Positions 14,510-22,027 of a stretch of 64,000 nucleotides of DNA are shown here, one piece after another. The position numbers and the translations under genes are program-made. The notes below the pieces were generated by a model. That model did not search any database, was not told the origin of the DNA, and saw nothing but the letters and a program-made list of their open reading frames with translations. Source of the stretch: Selenomonas sputigena ATCC 35185. GTDB taxonomy: Bacteria; Bacillota; Negativicutes; Selenomonadales; Selenomonadaceae. The stretch spans positions 310,001-374,000 of the forward strand of contig NC_015437.1 of assembly GCF_000208405.1 (NCBI RefSeq), written 5' to 3'. The first letter of the stretch is position 1; each line of letters starts with the position of its first letter.

Positions 14510-14881
14510 TTAGAAGGCCTGCGATATGCCGCCATCGTGATCGATGATGTCGTTGAGCGCACTCTGCATCAAGGCGTAACTGATGATGCCGAAGCCGAAG
14601 AGGGCGAGGACGAGATAGATGATGGGGAGGTTCGTGTCTGCCGTCATGCCGCGTTTCTGCTTCGCCATGACGATGGTCTCGCCCATCTTGTAGAGCCAGT
14701 AGAGGCTGTAGATGCCGCAGGTGAGGAGGGAGAAGAGGATGACCATGCCGCCTGAGGCCGTTGTGCGCTCGCCCGCTGCTGCGTGCGCATCTTCGGTGAG
14801 CGTATAGACCCAATAAAGGGCATAGAGACCGACGGTAATGAAGGAAAGAACGATGGCAAGGGGAATGCTTCTTTTTGTCAT
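14510..14881 (-). CDS. DUF4234 small membrane protein
   Basis: A 123-residue integral membrane protein. It starts MTKRSIPLAIVLSFITVGLY with the DUF4234 pattern of ALYWVYTLTEDAHAA and a second copy of the same kind (SLLTCGIYSLYWLYKMGETI), giving three or four membrane segments. Function unknown; members often occur beside DUF2752 as here. It is a shorter paralogue of the upstream gene 14936-15622 and lies only three bases from the DUF2752 gene. Confidence 0.85.
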   Translation of the reverse strand: MTKRSIPLAIVLSFITVGLYALYWVYTLTEDAHAAAGERTTASGGMVILFSLLTCGIYSLYWLYKMGETIVMAKQKRGMTADTNLPIIYLVLALFGFGIISYALMQSALNDIIDHDGGISQAF

Positions 14882-14935
14882 GATGAATCTTCCTTTCTGG
14901 TTGAATAGGATAAAAACGGCGGATCTTGTCGAACG

Positions 14936-15622
14936 CTAGGCGTGCGGCTTTTGCAGAGATACGCGCGGTGCATCTGCCGAAAAGATGGGATCGGGCGGTG
15001 CGCCGCAGTTCTTTTGCTGCAGAAAATCGTTGAGCGAGGCTTGCAGGAATGCCATGGTGAAATTGTAGGTGCGCAGAATCGCCATGAGCAGGTAGACGAG
15101 CGTCGGACTGTCATCCTTGCGCTTGTAGACCGCCCAGAGGACGATGCCGGAAAGGATGGCCTGAACGATGGCGGTGACGAGAAGCCCGATGATGAATGCG
15201 AGGATGACAATGCCGATGGCCATGGCGTCCTCGGTGGAATCGTGATGCACAGGGGCGGCTTCTGCAGCGGCGCTGAGAATGAATTGGAAGGTGTAGTCGA
15301 GCATCGTGAAGACGATGTAGATGACAGTCATAACAATGGTGACGATCGTATACGTCTTGTTGCTCACGGAGTCGGGAGGCAGGCCGTTTTCGCGGCGCAG
15401 TTCGACGAGTTCGCCGCCGATCTTGTAGAGCCAGTAGTAGAAGTAAAAAGAGCAGGTGAGGATCGTATAGAGTACGGCCGTGCCGCCATCCACCGTGCGC
15501 GGCTTGCCCGAGAGGGCGTGGATCTCGTTCGTCAGCTTGTACATCCAGTAAAGTCCGTAGATGCCGCAGGTAATGACGGTCAGGACGATGGAGAGCGCGA
15601 TGTCGCGCTTCTGTATCTGCAT
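14936..15622 (-). CDS. DUF4234 membrane protein, longer paralogue
   Basis: A 228-residue membrane protein with the same N-terminal design as its neighbour: KRDIALSIVLTVITCGIYGL, YWMYKLTNEIHALSGKPRT and TILTCSFYFYYWLYKIGGEL. It then has two further hydrophobic stretches and a C-terminal segment (NFTMAFLQASLNDFLQQKN) that also ends the shorter paralogue in related form (ALMQSALNDIID). This suggests a duplication. An AGGAGG-type site precedes the ATG. The function is unknown. Confidence 0.83.
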   Translation of the reverse strand: MQIQKRDIALSIVLTVITCGIYGLYWMYKLTNEIHALSGKPRTVDGGTAVLYTILTCSFYFYYWLYKIGGELVELRRENGLPPDSVSNKTYTIVTIVMTVIYIVFTMLDYTFQFILSAAAEAAPVHHDSTEDAMAIGIVILAFIIGLLVTAIVQAILSGIVLWAVYKRKDDSPTLVYLLMAILRTYNFTMAFLQASLNDFLQQKNCGAPPDPIFSADAPRVSLQKPHA

Positions 15623-15674
15623 GAAAACCTCCTTATCAAATATTAGAATTCCTTCAAAATGGCTCTTTTACGAG

Positions 15675-15710
15675 AGAAGCTCCATGGGGCGCCTGCCTCA
15701 TGGAGCTTCT
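15675..15710 (-). terminator. Terminator after the Asp23 gene
   Basis: Twelve-base perfect stem (AGAAGCTCCATG with CATGGAGCTTCT) around a 12-base loop, just beyond the Asp23 stop codon on the minus strand. Confidence 0.75.
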
Positions 15711-15713
15711 TCT

Positions 15714-16118
15714 TCAGCGCACGCGTGCGGCAGGCTCTTCCTTCTCCTCTTCGGGGAAGACGACGCCCTGCACCTGTACGTTCGTTTCGACGACCTTGAG
15801 ACCAGTCATGGACTCGATGGCGCGACGCACGTTCTTCTGCACGTCGGTTGCGACGTGGCGGATGTCGACGCCGTAGGTCACGACGATGGAGAGATCGACA
15901 GCGGCTTCCTGCTCGCCGACTTCGACCTTGACGCCCTTCGAGAAATTCCTGCGACCAAGCATCTCGGCGATGCCGCCGATGAGACCGCCGCTCATTCCTG
16001 CGACGCCGTCGACGTCCATCGCCGCGAGTCCCGCGATGACGCTGACGACCTCATCGGCGACGCGGATCGAGCCGAGTCCTTCGTTGCTCGTCATGAGCGG
16101 AGCTGTATCTTCTGCCAT
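15714..16118 (-). CDS. Asp23/Gls24 family envelope-stress protein
   Basis: A 134-residue protein with the complete Asp23 domain: GSIRVADEVVSVIAGLAAMD, VDGVAGMSGGLIGGIAEML, VKVEVGEQEAAVDLSIVVTY and KNVRRAIESMTGLKVVETNV. These proteins gather at the cytoplasmic face of the membrane and respond to alkaline or cell-wall stress in Firmicutes; their biochemical role is not settled. A good AAGGAGG site precedes the ATG. It is followed by its own terminator and preceded by a cell-wall gene pair in the same direction. Confidence 0.92.
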   Translation of the reverse strand: MAEDTAPLMTSNEGLGSIRVADEVVSVIAGLAAMDVDGVAGMSGGLIGGIAEMLGRRNFSKGVKVEVGEQEAAVDLSIVVTYGVDIRHVATDVQKNVRRAIESMTGLKVVETNVQVQGVVFPEEEKEEPAARVR

Positions 16119-16222
16119 GGAAAAAACCTCCTTGCTGCTGCTAAAACAACTTCTTCAATATCTCTGCCATTCCAGTATAACAGAAAATCGTATGGGTGGC
16201 AACGACATCGGTTTGCAAAGCG

Positions 16223-17407
16223 TCAGAGCGAGGCGGCAGCTCTTTGGGCGATTCGTTGAAAGAGCGCGATCGTCTCTTGGCGGTCGCGGCAGTTCTCGTC
16301 CATGACGACGAGAATCAGGTCGCCCGCGTCGCTCCACGCGATGCCGCCGTCGGCGTAGACGCCTGTGATCTCGCCCGTCTTGTTCGCGACGAGGAAGGCG
16401 GGGAGCGCCGACGGCAGACAGTCCTTGTCCTTCTGGCGCGAGAGGATCTGCAGCATCTTTTTGTCGTGCTCGTAGTCGACGCATTCGCCGCGGTAGATGA
16501 GCGAAAGAAGCGTGCCGATGTCCTTGACGCTGGAGAGGTTCGGCCGGCCTTGGTTGGAGAGCATCATCTTGTGCTGCAGGCGCGTGTCTGCGTATCCTTT
16601 CTGGCGGATGTAGCCGTCGATGTTCTCGATGCCGAGGCGGTCGATAAGGATGTTCGTCGCAGTATTGTCGCTGTCCGTGATCATGCGCTCTAAGAGCTGC
16701 TCGATCGTGAGCTGCTTGCCCCTGTCGTACCAGTTGAGCTGCCCCGCGCCGCCGACGATGTTCGCCTCGGTGATGGAGAGCGGTTCGGCAAGGGAGAGTG
16801 TTCCGTCTTTCGCTTGCTGCATGGCGTAGGCGAGAATGAAGAGCTTGATCATGCTCGCAGGCTGCATGGCATGCGACTGGTAGAGAAGCGGCTCTTTTTC
16901 TTCGCGCGGACGCAGCAGGAAGACGGAGCAGTCGGGAGATTTTGGGGCGAGGATGGCGGAGAAGTCGGCACGCAGCGCTTCCTGGTCGCTGTTGCGTTCG
17001 GCGAGCTTCGGCACAGGCGGTGCGCTCTTAGCTGCAGCCGAAGAATCCTGCTGCACGCTGCGTTCCGCCGCCTCTGCCTCGCCGCCCCTTTGCTTGGCGC
17101 GCACGGCGCTCGTAAGGCTCTGCCAATGCTCTTGCAGTTCTTTTTGCGCGGCGTCGCTGCCATCGAGAAGGGCGACGAGGAACGGCGAGGGCTTGTCCGG
17201 GTTCTGCTTCTGCCACATGTATTCGGCGACGCCGAGGCAGAGGGCAGTTTGCACGAGGATGAGCAGGGCAGTGCAGAGCATCGCTTTTTTCAGCCACGGG
17301 GAGGATTTCTTCGGCGTCTTTTTATCCGCGTGGAGACGATCGAGCTTCCTTTGCAGTTCTGCACGTTCGCCGGCTTTTCCCGATTTTTGCGTGCGCTTCT
17401 TTACCAC
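16223..17407 (-). CDS. Membrane-anchored class A beta-lactamase-like serine hydrolase
   Basis: A 394-residue protein with a basic N-terminus, one membrane segment (residues about 41-62, MLCTALLILVQTALCLGVAE) and a spacer, then an extracytoplasmic class A beta-lactamase/DD-peptidase fold from about residue 145. All three active-site motifs are present: SMIK (Ser185, Lys188), SDN (246-248) and KTG (343-345). A clear omega-loop ExxLN motif is not obvious, so it may act on murein peptides rather than hydrolyse drugs. It overlaps the upstream deacetylase gene by seven bases, so the pair is co-translated and probably remodels peptidoglycan. Confidence 0.85.
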   Translation of the reverse strand: MVKKRTQKSGKAGERAELQRKLDRLHADKKTPKKSSPWLKKAMLCTALLILVQTALCLGVAEYMWQKQNPDKPSPFLVALLDGSDAAQKELQEHWQSLTSAVRAKQRGGEAEAAERSVQQDSSAAAKSAPPVPKLAERNSDQEALRADFSAILAPKSPDCSVFLLRPREEKEPLLYQSHAMQPASMIKLFILAYAMQQAKDGTLSLAEPLSITEANIVGGAGQLNWYDRGKQLTIEQLLERMITDSDNTATNILIDRLGIENIDGYIRQKGYADTRLQHKMMLSNQGRPNLSSVKDIGTLLSLIYRGECVDYEHDKKMLQILSRQKDKDCLPSALPAFLVANKTGEITGVYADGGIAWSDAGDLILVVMDENCRDRQETIALFQRIAQRAAASL

Positions 17408-18375
17408 GGCTGCGCCGTCCGCGGCGTCATGACGCCGAAGGTGAAGCCTGCGCCCTGCAGCATGTCGATGATGGCGGGCAGCGCCTCGACCGTCGTTTCC
17501 TTGCCGTCCTTGCTGTGCATGAGGACGATGGCGCCGCGATCCTTGGGACGGTTGGCGCAGGTGTAGCTGATCGAGCCGAGGATTTTCTGCACGCTGACGT
17601 TGTTGCCCGTCGCATCTTCGCTGCTGACGTTCCAGTCGTGGTTCACATAGCCGTTTTCCTTGAGCATGGCACTGTAGCCGGGCTTGAACATGCTGGCGGC
17701 GCCGCCCGGGGCGCGGACGATGAGCGGACGCACGCCGAGAATGTTGTAGATCACTTCATCGGTGTGGACAATCTCTTCGAGGAAGTTTTCCTTGTTCGGA
17801 TAGAGGATGTCGTAGCGGTGGCTGTAGCTGTGGTTGCCGATGGCATGGCCTTCGGCGAAGATGCGCTTGAGGACGTCGGGGTGCGCTTCTGCCATGCTGC
17901 CGATGACATAGAAGGTGGCGTGTATGCCGCGCTCCTTCAGGATGTCGAGGATGGCGGGCGTGTTCTTCGCGTCGGGGCCGTCGTCAAAGGTCAGGTAGGC
18001 GACATTCGGCATCGTATAGGGGATGAGATCCGGCATCTCGGTGGGAAGGCCTTTTTCGCGGCGTTCGGCGAGCGTATAGATGTCGTAGACGGGCGTCTGC
18101 GCATCGGTGATCTGGAGGTTGCTGAAGTCGTCACTGACGACGACGTAGTTGCCGCTCGGCGGCGTCTTTTTCGCAGGGTCGGCCGCGGGAGCGCCGCTGT
18201 CCGTTGTCTGTGCCGTCGAGGGTTCCGCAGCGTTGTCTTCCGTATGAAGTTCGCTCCATGCGATGCGCCAGCCTGCGATGCAGGCGATCATGAGGCAAGC
18301 GATGAGCACGAACATCTTCGCGTGGCGGTTCTGCAGGAAGTTCTTGCCGCTGGTGTTTTCCGTGTTCTTTTGCAA
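17401..18375 (-). CDS. Membrane-anchored polysaccharide deacetylase
   Basis: A 324-residue protein with one N-terminal membrane segment (about residues 20-42) and a NodB-type carbohydrate esterase 4 domain in the periplasm. The metal and catalytic motifs are visible: YLTFDDGPDAKNTPAILDI, the HSYSH zinc triad motif in AIGNHSYSHRYDIL, RAPGGAASMF and a late VLMHSKDGKETTVEALP. Such enzymes remove acetyl groups from GlcNAc or MurNAc of peptidoglycan or from other polysaccharides. Its end overlaps the start of the beta-lactamase-like gene. Confidence 0.92.
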   Translation of the reverse strand: MQKNTENTSGKNFLQNRHAKMFVLIACLMIACIAGWRIAWSELHTEDNAAEPSTAQTTDSGAPAADPAKKTPPSGNYVVVSDDFSNLQITDAQTPVYDIYTLAERREKGLPTEMPDLIPYTMPNVAYLTFDDGPDAKNTPAILDILKERGIHATFYVIGSMAEAHPDVLKRIFAEGHAIGNHSYSHRYDILYPNKENFLEEIVHTDEVIYNILGVRPLIVRAPGGAASMFKPGYSAMLKENGYVNHDWNVSSEDATGNNVSVQKILGSISYTCANRPKDRGAIVLMHSKDGKETTVEALPAIIDMLQGAGFTFGVMTPRTAQPW

Positions 18376-18442
18376 GACAAAATCATCCTTTCCGTATGTT
18401 CCGTGATTTCTTACATTCCGTTTCTCCGTCCTGGCGCATTTT

Positions 18443-19495
18443 TCATCTTTTGCTGAGGCAGCGGAGTTCTTCGAGAAGCTGCTTCATGTCCTCGTCCGTG
18501 CCGATGGTGATGCGCAGGTGTTCGTCGATGCGCGGTTTCTTGAAGTAGCGCACATAGATGCCGCGCTTTCGCAAGGTTTCGAAGAGCGTTTGTGCCGGGA
18601 TGTTGGGATTTCGCGCGAAGAGGAAGTTCGTCTTCGATTCCGTGACGGAAAAGCCAAGCTTTTGAAGAGACGCCTTCGTTTCCTCGCGCGTCTTGATGAT
18701 TTTTCCAAGCGTTTGCTGAAAGTAGTCTTCGTCCTCGATGGCGGCTTTTCCTGCGGCGAGAGAGAGCGTCGTCATCGTGTAGGAGTTGATCGACGCCTTG
18801 ACGTCCTCCATGGCACGGATGAGCCGCTTTGCTGCGAAGGCGTAGCCGATGCGCATGCCGGCGAGAGCGCGCGACTTCGACATCGTGCGCACGACGACGA
18901 GGTTCTCGTATTTTTTGAGCAGCGGGAGCGCTGTTTCTGCGCCGAAATCGACGTAGGCTTCATCGACGATGACGACGGATTCGGGATTCTTCGCGAGGAT
19001 TTCTTCAACGCCTGAGAGGGGAAGCGCGAGTCCCGTCGGCGCGTTGGGGTTCGCGAAGATGACGCCGCCGTTTTCACGCGCGTAGTCTTCGGGGCGGAGC
19101 GTGAAGTCTGCGGCGAGCGGCACGGTCTCGTAGGGGATGGCGTAAAGCTCGGCCCAGACATCGTAGAAGGAGTAGGTGATGTCGGGGAAAAGCACGGGCT
19201 TTTCCCCGGCAAAGAACGTGAGGAAGGCGAGCGCGAGCACGTCGTCGGAGCCGACGCCGACGAAGACTTCGTCCGGCTTGACCGCGTAATGCGCGGCGAT
19301 CGATTCCTTCAAAGTGTGGCAGTCCGGCTCGGGGTAGAGGCGCAGGCGGCCGGCGTCGCAGACGGCGATGGCTTCGGCGACGCGCGGCGAGGGCGCGTAG
19401 GGGCATTCGTTCGTGTTCAGTTTGATGACCTTGCCCGCAGGCTGCTCGCCGGGGACGTAGGGGGTGACGCGGCGGATGTTATCGTACAGGCTCAT
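18443..19495 (-). CDS. hisC: Histidinol-phosphate aminotransferase
   Basis: A 350-residue class I/II PLP-dependent aminotransferase. It starts MSLYDNIRRVTPYVPGEQPA, typical of HisC, with VFVGVGSDDVLALAFLTFF, NPNAPTGLALP, VVIVDEAYVDFG, and the PLP lysine in VRTMSKSRALAGMRIGYA. HisC converts imidazole-acetol phosphate to L-histidinol phosphate in histidine synthesis; some members also act on aromatic amino acids. No other his gene is adjacent, so it is probably a standalone copy. The family call is firm; the substrate is inferred. Confidence 0.93.
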   Translation of the reverse strand: MSLYDNIRRVTPYVPGEQPAGKVIKLNTNECPYAPSPRVAEAIAVCDAGRLRLYPEPDCHTLKESIAAHYAVKPDEVFVGVGSDDVLALAFLTFFAGEKPVLFPDITYSFYDVWAELYAIPYETVPLAADFTLRPEDYARENGGVIFANPNAPTGLALPLSGVEEILAKNPESVVIVDEAYVDFGAETALPLLKKYENLVVVRTMSKSRALAGMRIGYAFAAKRLIRAMEDVKASINSYTMTTLSLAAGKAAIEDEDYFQQTLGKIIKTREETKASLQKLGFSVTESKTNFLFARNPNIPAQTLFETLRKRGIYVRYFKKPRIDEHLRITIGTDEDMKQLLEELRCLSKR

Positions 19496-19669
19496 GGCTT
19501 TCCCTCGTTTTCATTATGCTATAAGCGTTTTTCTTAAAGAATACATTCCTATTCTACGTCCTTTTTGCCCGAAGGGCAAGGGGGCGGCAGGAAAGCGGCG
19601 GCTTTTGCCGAAAATTTCTTTAGGGTAAATAGGGGATTTTCCGCGTGTTTGACGGAAGGAGAGAAGGTC

Positions 19670-20314
19670 ATGACGGAAGATGGAAAAGTGCGTGAAAAGG
19701 AGCGCATCGAGCGCACGCTTGAAGCGTTTCGCCGCAATCGTTACGACGTATCGCTGTTTCAGACGAAGGAGGAGGCGGCGGACTACCTCGCGCGGGAGAT
19801 CGCAGGAAAGCGCGTGGGCTTCGGCGACTCGGAGACGCTGCGAGCGCTGAGGCTCTACGAGAAGCTCAGCGTGAAAAACGAGGTCATAGATCCTGCGAGG
19901 AGCGGTCACATCGGCGGTTTGGAGGCTTTCCTCGGGGCAGGCAGGGAGGCGCTGATGACCGATGTCTTCCTATTGTCGGCGAACGCCATCACGGAGGCGG
20001 GGCAGATCGTCAACATGGACGGCGCGGGAAACCGCATCGCAGGTTCTCTCTTTGGTCATGAGAAGACGTATTTCGTCTGCGGCGTGAACAAGCTCGTCAA
20101 GGATGTGGAGGCGGCAATCGAGCGCATCCACGCCATTGCCGCGCCGCAAAATGCAGCGAGGAAGAAAAAGCGCACGCCGTGCGCTGCAAAGGGCGACAGG
20201 TGCTACGACTGTACAAGCCCCGAGCGCATCTGCAACGCACTGACAATCCACTACAAGAAGATGAGCTATCGCCCGATGGAACTGGTTTTGATTGAGGAGT
20301 GTTTGGGGCTGTAG
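19670..20314 (+). CDS. LUD (DUF162/LutC-like) domain protein
   Basis: A 214-residue protein of the LUD family, related to LutC of lactate utilisation. Motifs: RNRYDVSLFQTKEEAADYLA, GKRVGFGDSETLRAL, DVFLLSANAITEAGQIVNMD and GNRIAGSLFGHEKTYFVCGV. A cysteine-rich tail, GDRCYDCTSPERICNALTIH, may bind a metal or cluster. I chose the ATG at 19670, preceded by GGAGAGAAGG; the frame stays open to 19565 but has no better site. It stands alone, divergent from hisC, without lutA/lutB neighbours, so its substrate is unknown. Confidence 0.88.
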   Translation: MTEDGKVREKERIERTLEAFRRNRYDVSLFQTKEEAADYLAREIAGKRVGFGDSETLRALRLYEKLSVKNEVIDPARSGHIGGLEAFLGAGREALMTDVFLLSANAITEAGQIVNMDGAGNRIAGSLFGHEKTYFVCGVNKLVKDVEAAIERIHAIAAPQNAARKKKRTPCAAKGDRCYDCTSPERICNALTIHYKKMSYRPMELVLIEECLGL

Positions 20315-20346
20315 ATAGAGTTACGAAGGCGCTGCATGAACGCAAA

Positions 20347-20383
20347 CAGCCTCCTGCACTTCGCTTGGCGAAACAGGAGGCTG
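20347..20383 (+). terminator. Hairpin after the LUD gene
   Basis: Ten-base perfect stem CAGCCTCCTG/CAGGAGGCTG with a 17-base loop. It is followed by CTTGC rather than a T run, so it may be a weak or Rho-assisted terminator. Confidence 0.55.
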
Positions 20384-20498
20384 CTTGCTATATCAGCTTG
20401 CCATGACGGCTGGCCTTCAAAATGGTTGCAATAAGATTCTCAGAACATGGTTTTCGTTATAGCAGAGGCTGGCGCTTTCCTTGCGGCAATTCCTATGC

Positions 20499-20520
20499 TA
20501 TAATCGCCGTAGTGACTGGC
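20499..20520 (+). promoter_or_regulatory. -10 box and 5' end of the type I toxin mRNA
   Basis: TATAAT at 20499-20504 places the transcript start near 20511. The first ten transcribed bases, AGTGACTGGC (20511-20520), are complementary to GCCAGTCACT at 20730-20739, a 5'-3' long-range helix of the type known in TxpA/BsrG toxin mRNAs. The -35 region is weak. Confidence 0.65.
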
Positions 20521-20557
20521 TTCAGTCGGTTCTCCTCCATGCGAGGAGGTGATGTGT

Positions 20558-20641
20558 GTGACGCTTTATGAAAAGCTCTCACTTCTCATTGCAGCGCTTG
20601 CGCTTGCAGTAGACATCACTTTTCATCTGCTTAGATTCTAA
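20558..20641 (+). CDS. Small hydrophobic peptide, type I (TxpA/BsrE-like) toxin
   Basis: A 27-residue peptide beginning MTLYEKLSLLIAALALA and ending DITFHLLRF. It is one membrane helix with a charged tip, resembling the 'putative holin-like toxin' peptides of Firmicutes (M-T-x-Y/F-E-x-L-x-L-x-I pattern). The GTG start at 20558 is eight bases after AGGAGG. That ribosome binding site is held in a hairpin, CTCCTC (20532-20537) with GAGGAG (20543-20548), and a second CTCCTC lies in the 3' UTR, so translation is masked in the primary transcript. An antisense RNA promoter faces it from 20779. Such peptides depolarise the membrane when unchecked. Confidence 0.75.
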   Translation: MTLYEKLSLLIAALALAVDITFHLLRF

Positions 20642-20645
20642 GTAG

Positions 20646-20745
20646 AAAAAAGAACCGCTCTGCGGTTGCGGCGGCTCCTCTTTCCAATGAAACTAAAAAT
20701 TTCCGAAGGAGAAACCGACGCTACCACCCGCCAGTCACTCTTCTT
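20646..20745 (-). ncRNA. Predicted antisense RNA antitoxin
   Basis: The minus strand carries a promoter ending at 20751 and a rho-independent terminator, AACCGC AGA GCGGTT followed by six T, at 20646-20667. The predicted RNA of about 100 bases is fully complementary to the 3' UTR of the toxin mRNA, including the second anti-ribosome-binding-site stretch and the long-range helix strand. This is the arrangement of RatA/TxpA and SR4/BsrG, where the antisense RNA promotes RNase III cleavage and blocks translation. Confidence 0.72.
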
Positions 20746-20750
20746 TTGTA

Positions 20751-20779
20751 ATTATAGATTTTTTGTACGTTGCTGTCAA
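20751..20779 (-). promoter_or_regulatory. Consensus promoter of the antisense RNA
   Basis: On the minus strand TTGACA (20774-20779) and TATAAT (20751-20756) are exactly 17 bp apart: a full consensus sigma-70/sigma-A promoter, stronger than the toxin promoter, as expected for an antitoxin RNA. Confidence 0.85.
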
Positions 20780-20804
20780 TCTTCTCGGCTATGATTGCAA
20801 GCGC

Positions 20805-22001
20805 CTATTCGAGATATTCGATCTTTGCCTTGACGATGCGCCGGACGGAAGCGTCGAGGCGGTCTTTGGAGATCTCGCCGCTTTTCACGGCTTTCAGGAG
20901 GCCGTTGTAGACGGCGGTTTCGTGCGCGTAGTCGTGGCAGACGAGCACGAGGTCTGCTCCCGCCAGGATCGCTTCGACGCCCGCGCGATCGAAGCCGTAG
21001 TGGCGTGAGATTGCGCCCATTTCAAGGTCGTCGGTCACGATGACGCCGTCGTAGGAGAGCTCTTCTCGGAGGAGGCCCTGCAGGATGGCGGGCGAAAGGC
21101 TGGCAGGATTCTTGGCATCGAGCGCCGGGTACATCGTGTGCGTTGCCATGACGAACCAGCCGCTAGCGCCTTTCGCATTCTTTGCAGCGTTCCTTTTAGT
21201 AATCATCTCGCGAAACGGCACGAGGTCGCTCGCTTCGAGGGTAGCGCGGTCGGCGCGCACGGTGACCGTGTCTTCATGCGTGTCGCTCTCGCCGCGTCCG
21301 AGACCGGGGAAGTGCTTGAGCGTCGCGAGAAGCCCGGCGTCCGCGTGGCCTTCGAGGGCGGCGGCGACAAACTTTGTCGCGGTGGCGGCATCGTCGGCAT
21401 AGGAGCGCCCATAGGTCGCACCGAGGTCGGCGACGGGGGCGAAGTTCAGGTTGAATCCCATCGCCTTGAGTCCGTGCGCCGTGTCGGCGGCATAACGGTA
21501 TGCCGCCTGGGGGTCGCCCGTGCGGCCGATTTCTGCGGCGGCGGGCGGCGGCAGGAATGCCTCCTTCATGCGAGCGACGGCGCCGCCTTCCTCGTCGATG
21601 GCCAAGAAAAGCGGCAGTCCTGCATCCGAGGCATTTTTCTGCAGGGAATCGTTCAGCGCACGCACCTGCTCTTGACTCTTCATATTGCGGTCAAAGAGGA
21701 TGACGCCGCCGATATGATACTCCGAAAGCATGAAGCGGCTGTCCGCATCGAGCTCCGCTCCCTGTATGCCGATCATGAGGAGCTGCCCGACCTTCTCGGC
21801 GTCGCTCATCTTCTGTACAATGGCGGCCGCTTTTTCATCGGGCGAGAGGCCTTTTTGCGTATGGCTCGCAGCGGAATCTTTCGAGGCGGCATCGTCAGAG
21901 CGCGCAAGGCAGCCCGCGAGGAGCAGGCTGGTGCAGAAGATGATCAGACAGAGGAGTAGAGGAACGAGGGAGGTTTTGCGGTTCGCGCGATTTTTCGTCA
22001 T
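20805..22001 (-). CDS. nagZ: Glycoside hydrolase family 3 beta-N-acetylglucosaminidase lipoprotein
   Basis: A 398-residue exported lipoprotein. After a short basic N-terminus comes a hydrophobic stretch ending LLAGC, a lipobox with the lipidated cysteine. The GH3 catalytic domain follows: LLMIGIQGAELD, LFLAIDEEGGAVARM, GFNLNFAPVADLG, the NagZ signature KHFPGLGRGESDTHEDT with the His/Asp dyad, and VIVTDDLEMGAIS carrying the aspartate nucleophile. It releases GlcNAc from murein fragments. The ATG at 22001 has AAGGAA nearby; the upstream ATG at 22031 has no ribosome binding site. It follows the Rpn-like gene by 26 bases. Confidence 0.92.
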   Translation of the reverse strand: MTKNRANRKTSLVPLLLCLIIFCTSLLLAGCLARSDDAASKDSAASHTQKGLSPDEKAAAIVQKMSDAEKVGQLLMIGIQGAELDADSRFMLSEYHIGGVILFDRNMKSQEQVRALNDSLQKNASDAGLPLFLAIDEEGGAVARMKEAFLPPPAAAEIGRTGDPQAAYRYAADTAHGLKAMGFNLNFAPVADLGATYGRSYADDAATATKFVAAALEGHADAGLLATLKHFPGLGRGESDTHEDTVTVRADRATLEASDLVPFREMITKRNAAKNAKGASGWFVMATHTMYPALDAKNPASLSPAILQGLLREELSYDGVIVTDDLEMGAISRHYGFDRAGVEAILAGADLVLVCHDYAHETAVYNGLLKAVKSGEISKDRLDASVRRIVKAKIEYLE

Positions 22002-22027
22002 GGATGATTCCTTGCTGGGAGTGTGTT

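Noticed and set aside
16223-17407. Proven antibiotic-resistance beta-lactamase
   Set aside because: The catalytic motifs are shared with DD-peptidases, and the typical omega-loop motif was not found, so resistance should not be claimed.
19571-19582. GCCCGAAGGGC hairpin as another copy of the hairpin family
   Set aside because: It has the apical stem and GAA loop only; CCAAGA, GATTGG and the outer stems are missing. Likely a chance palindrome.
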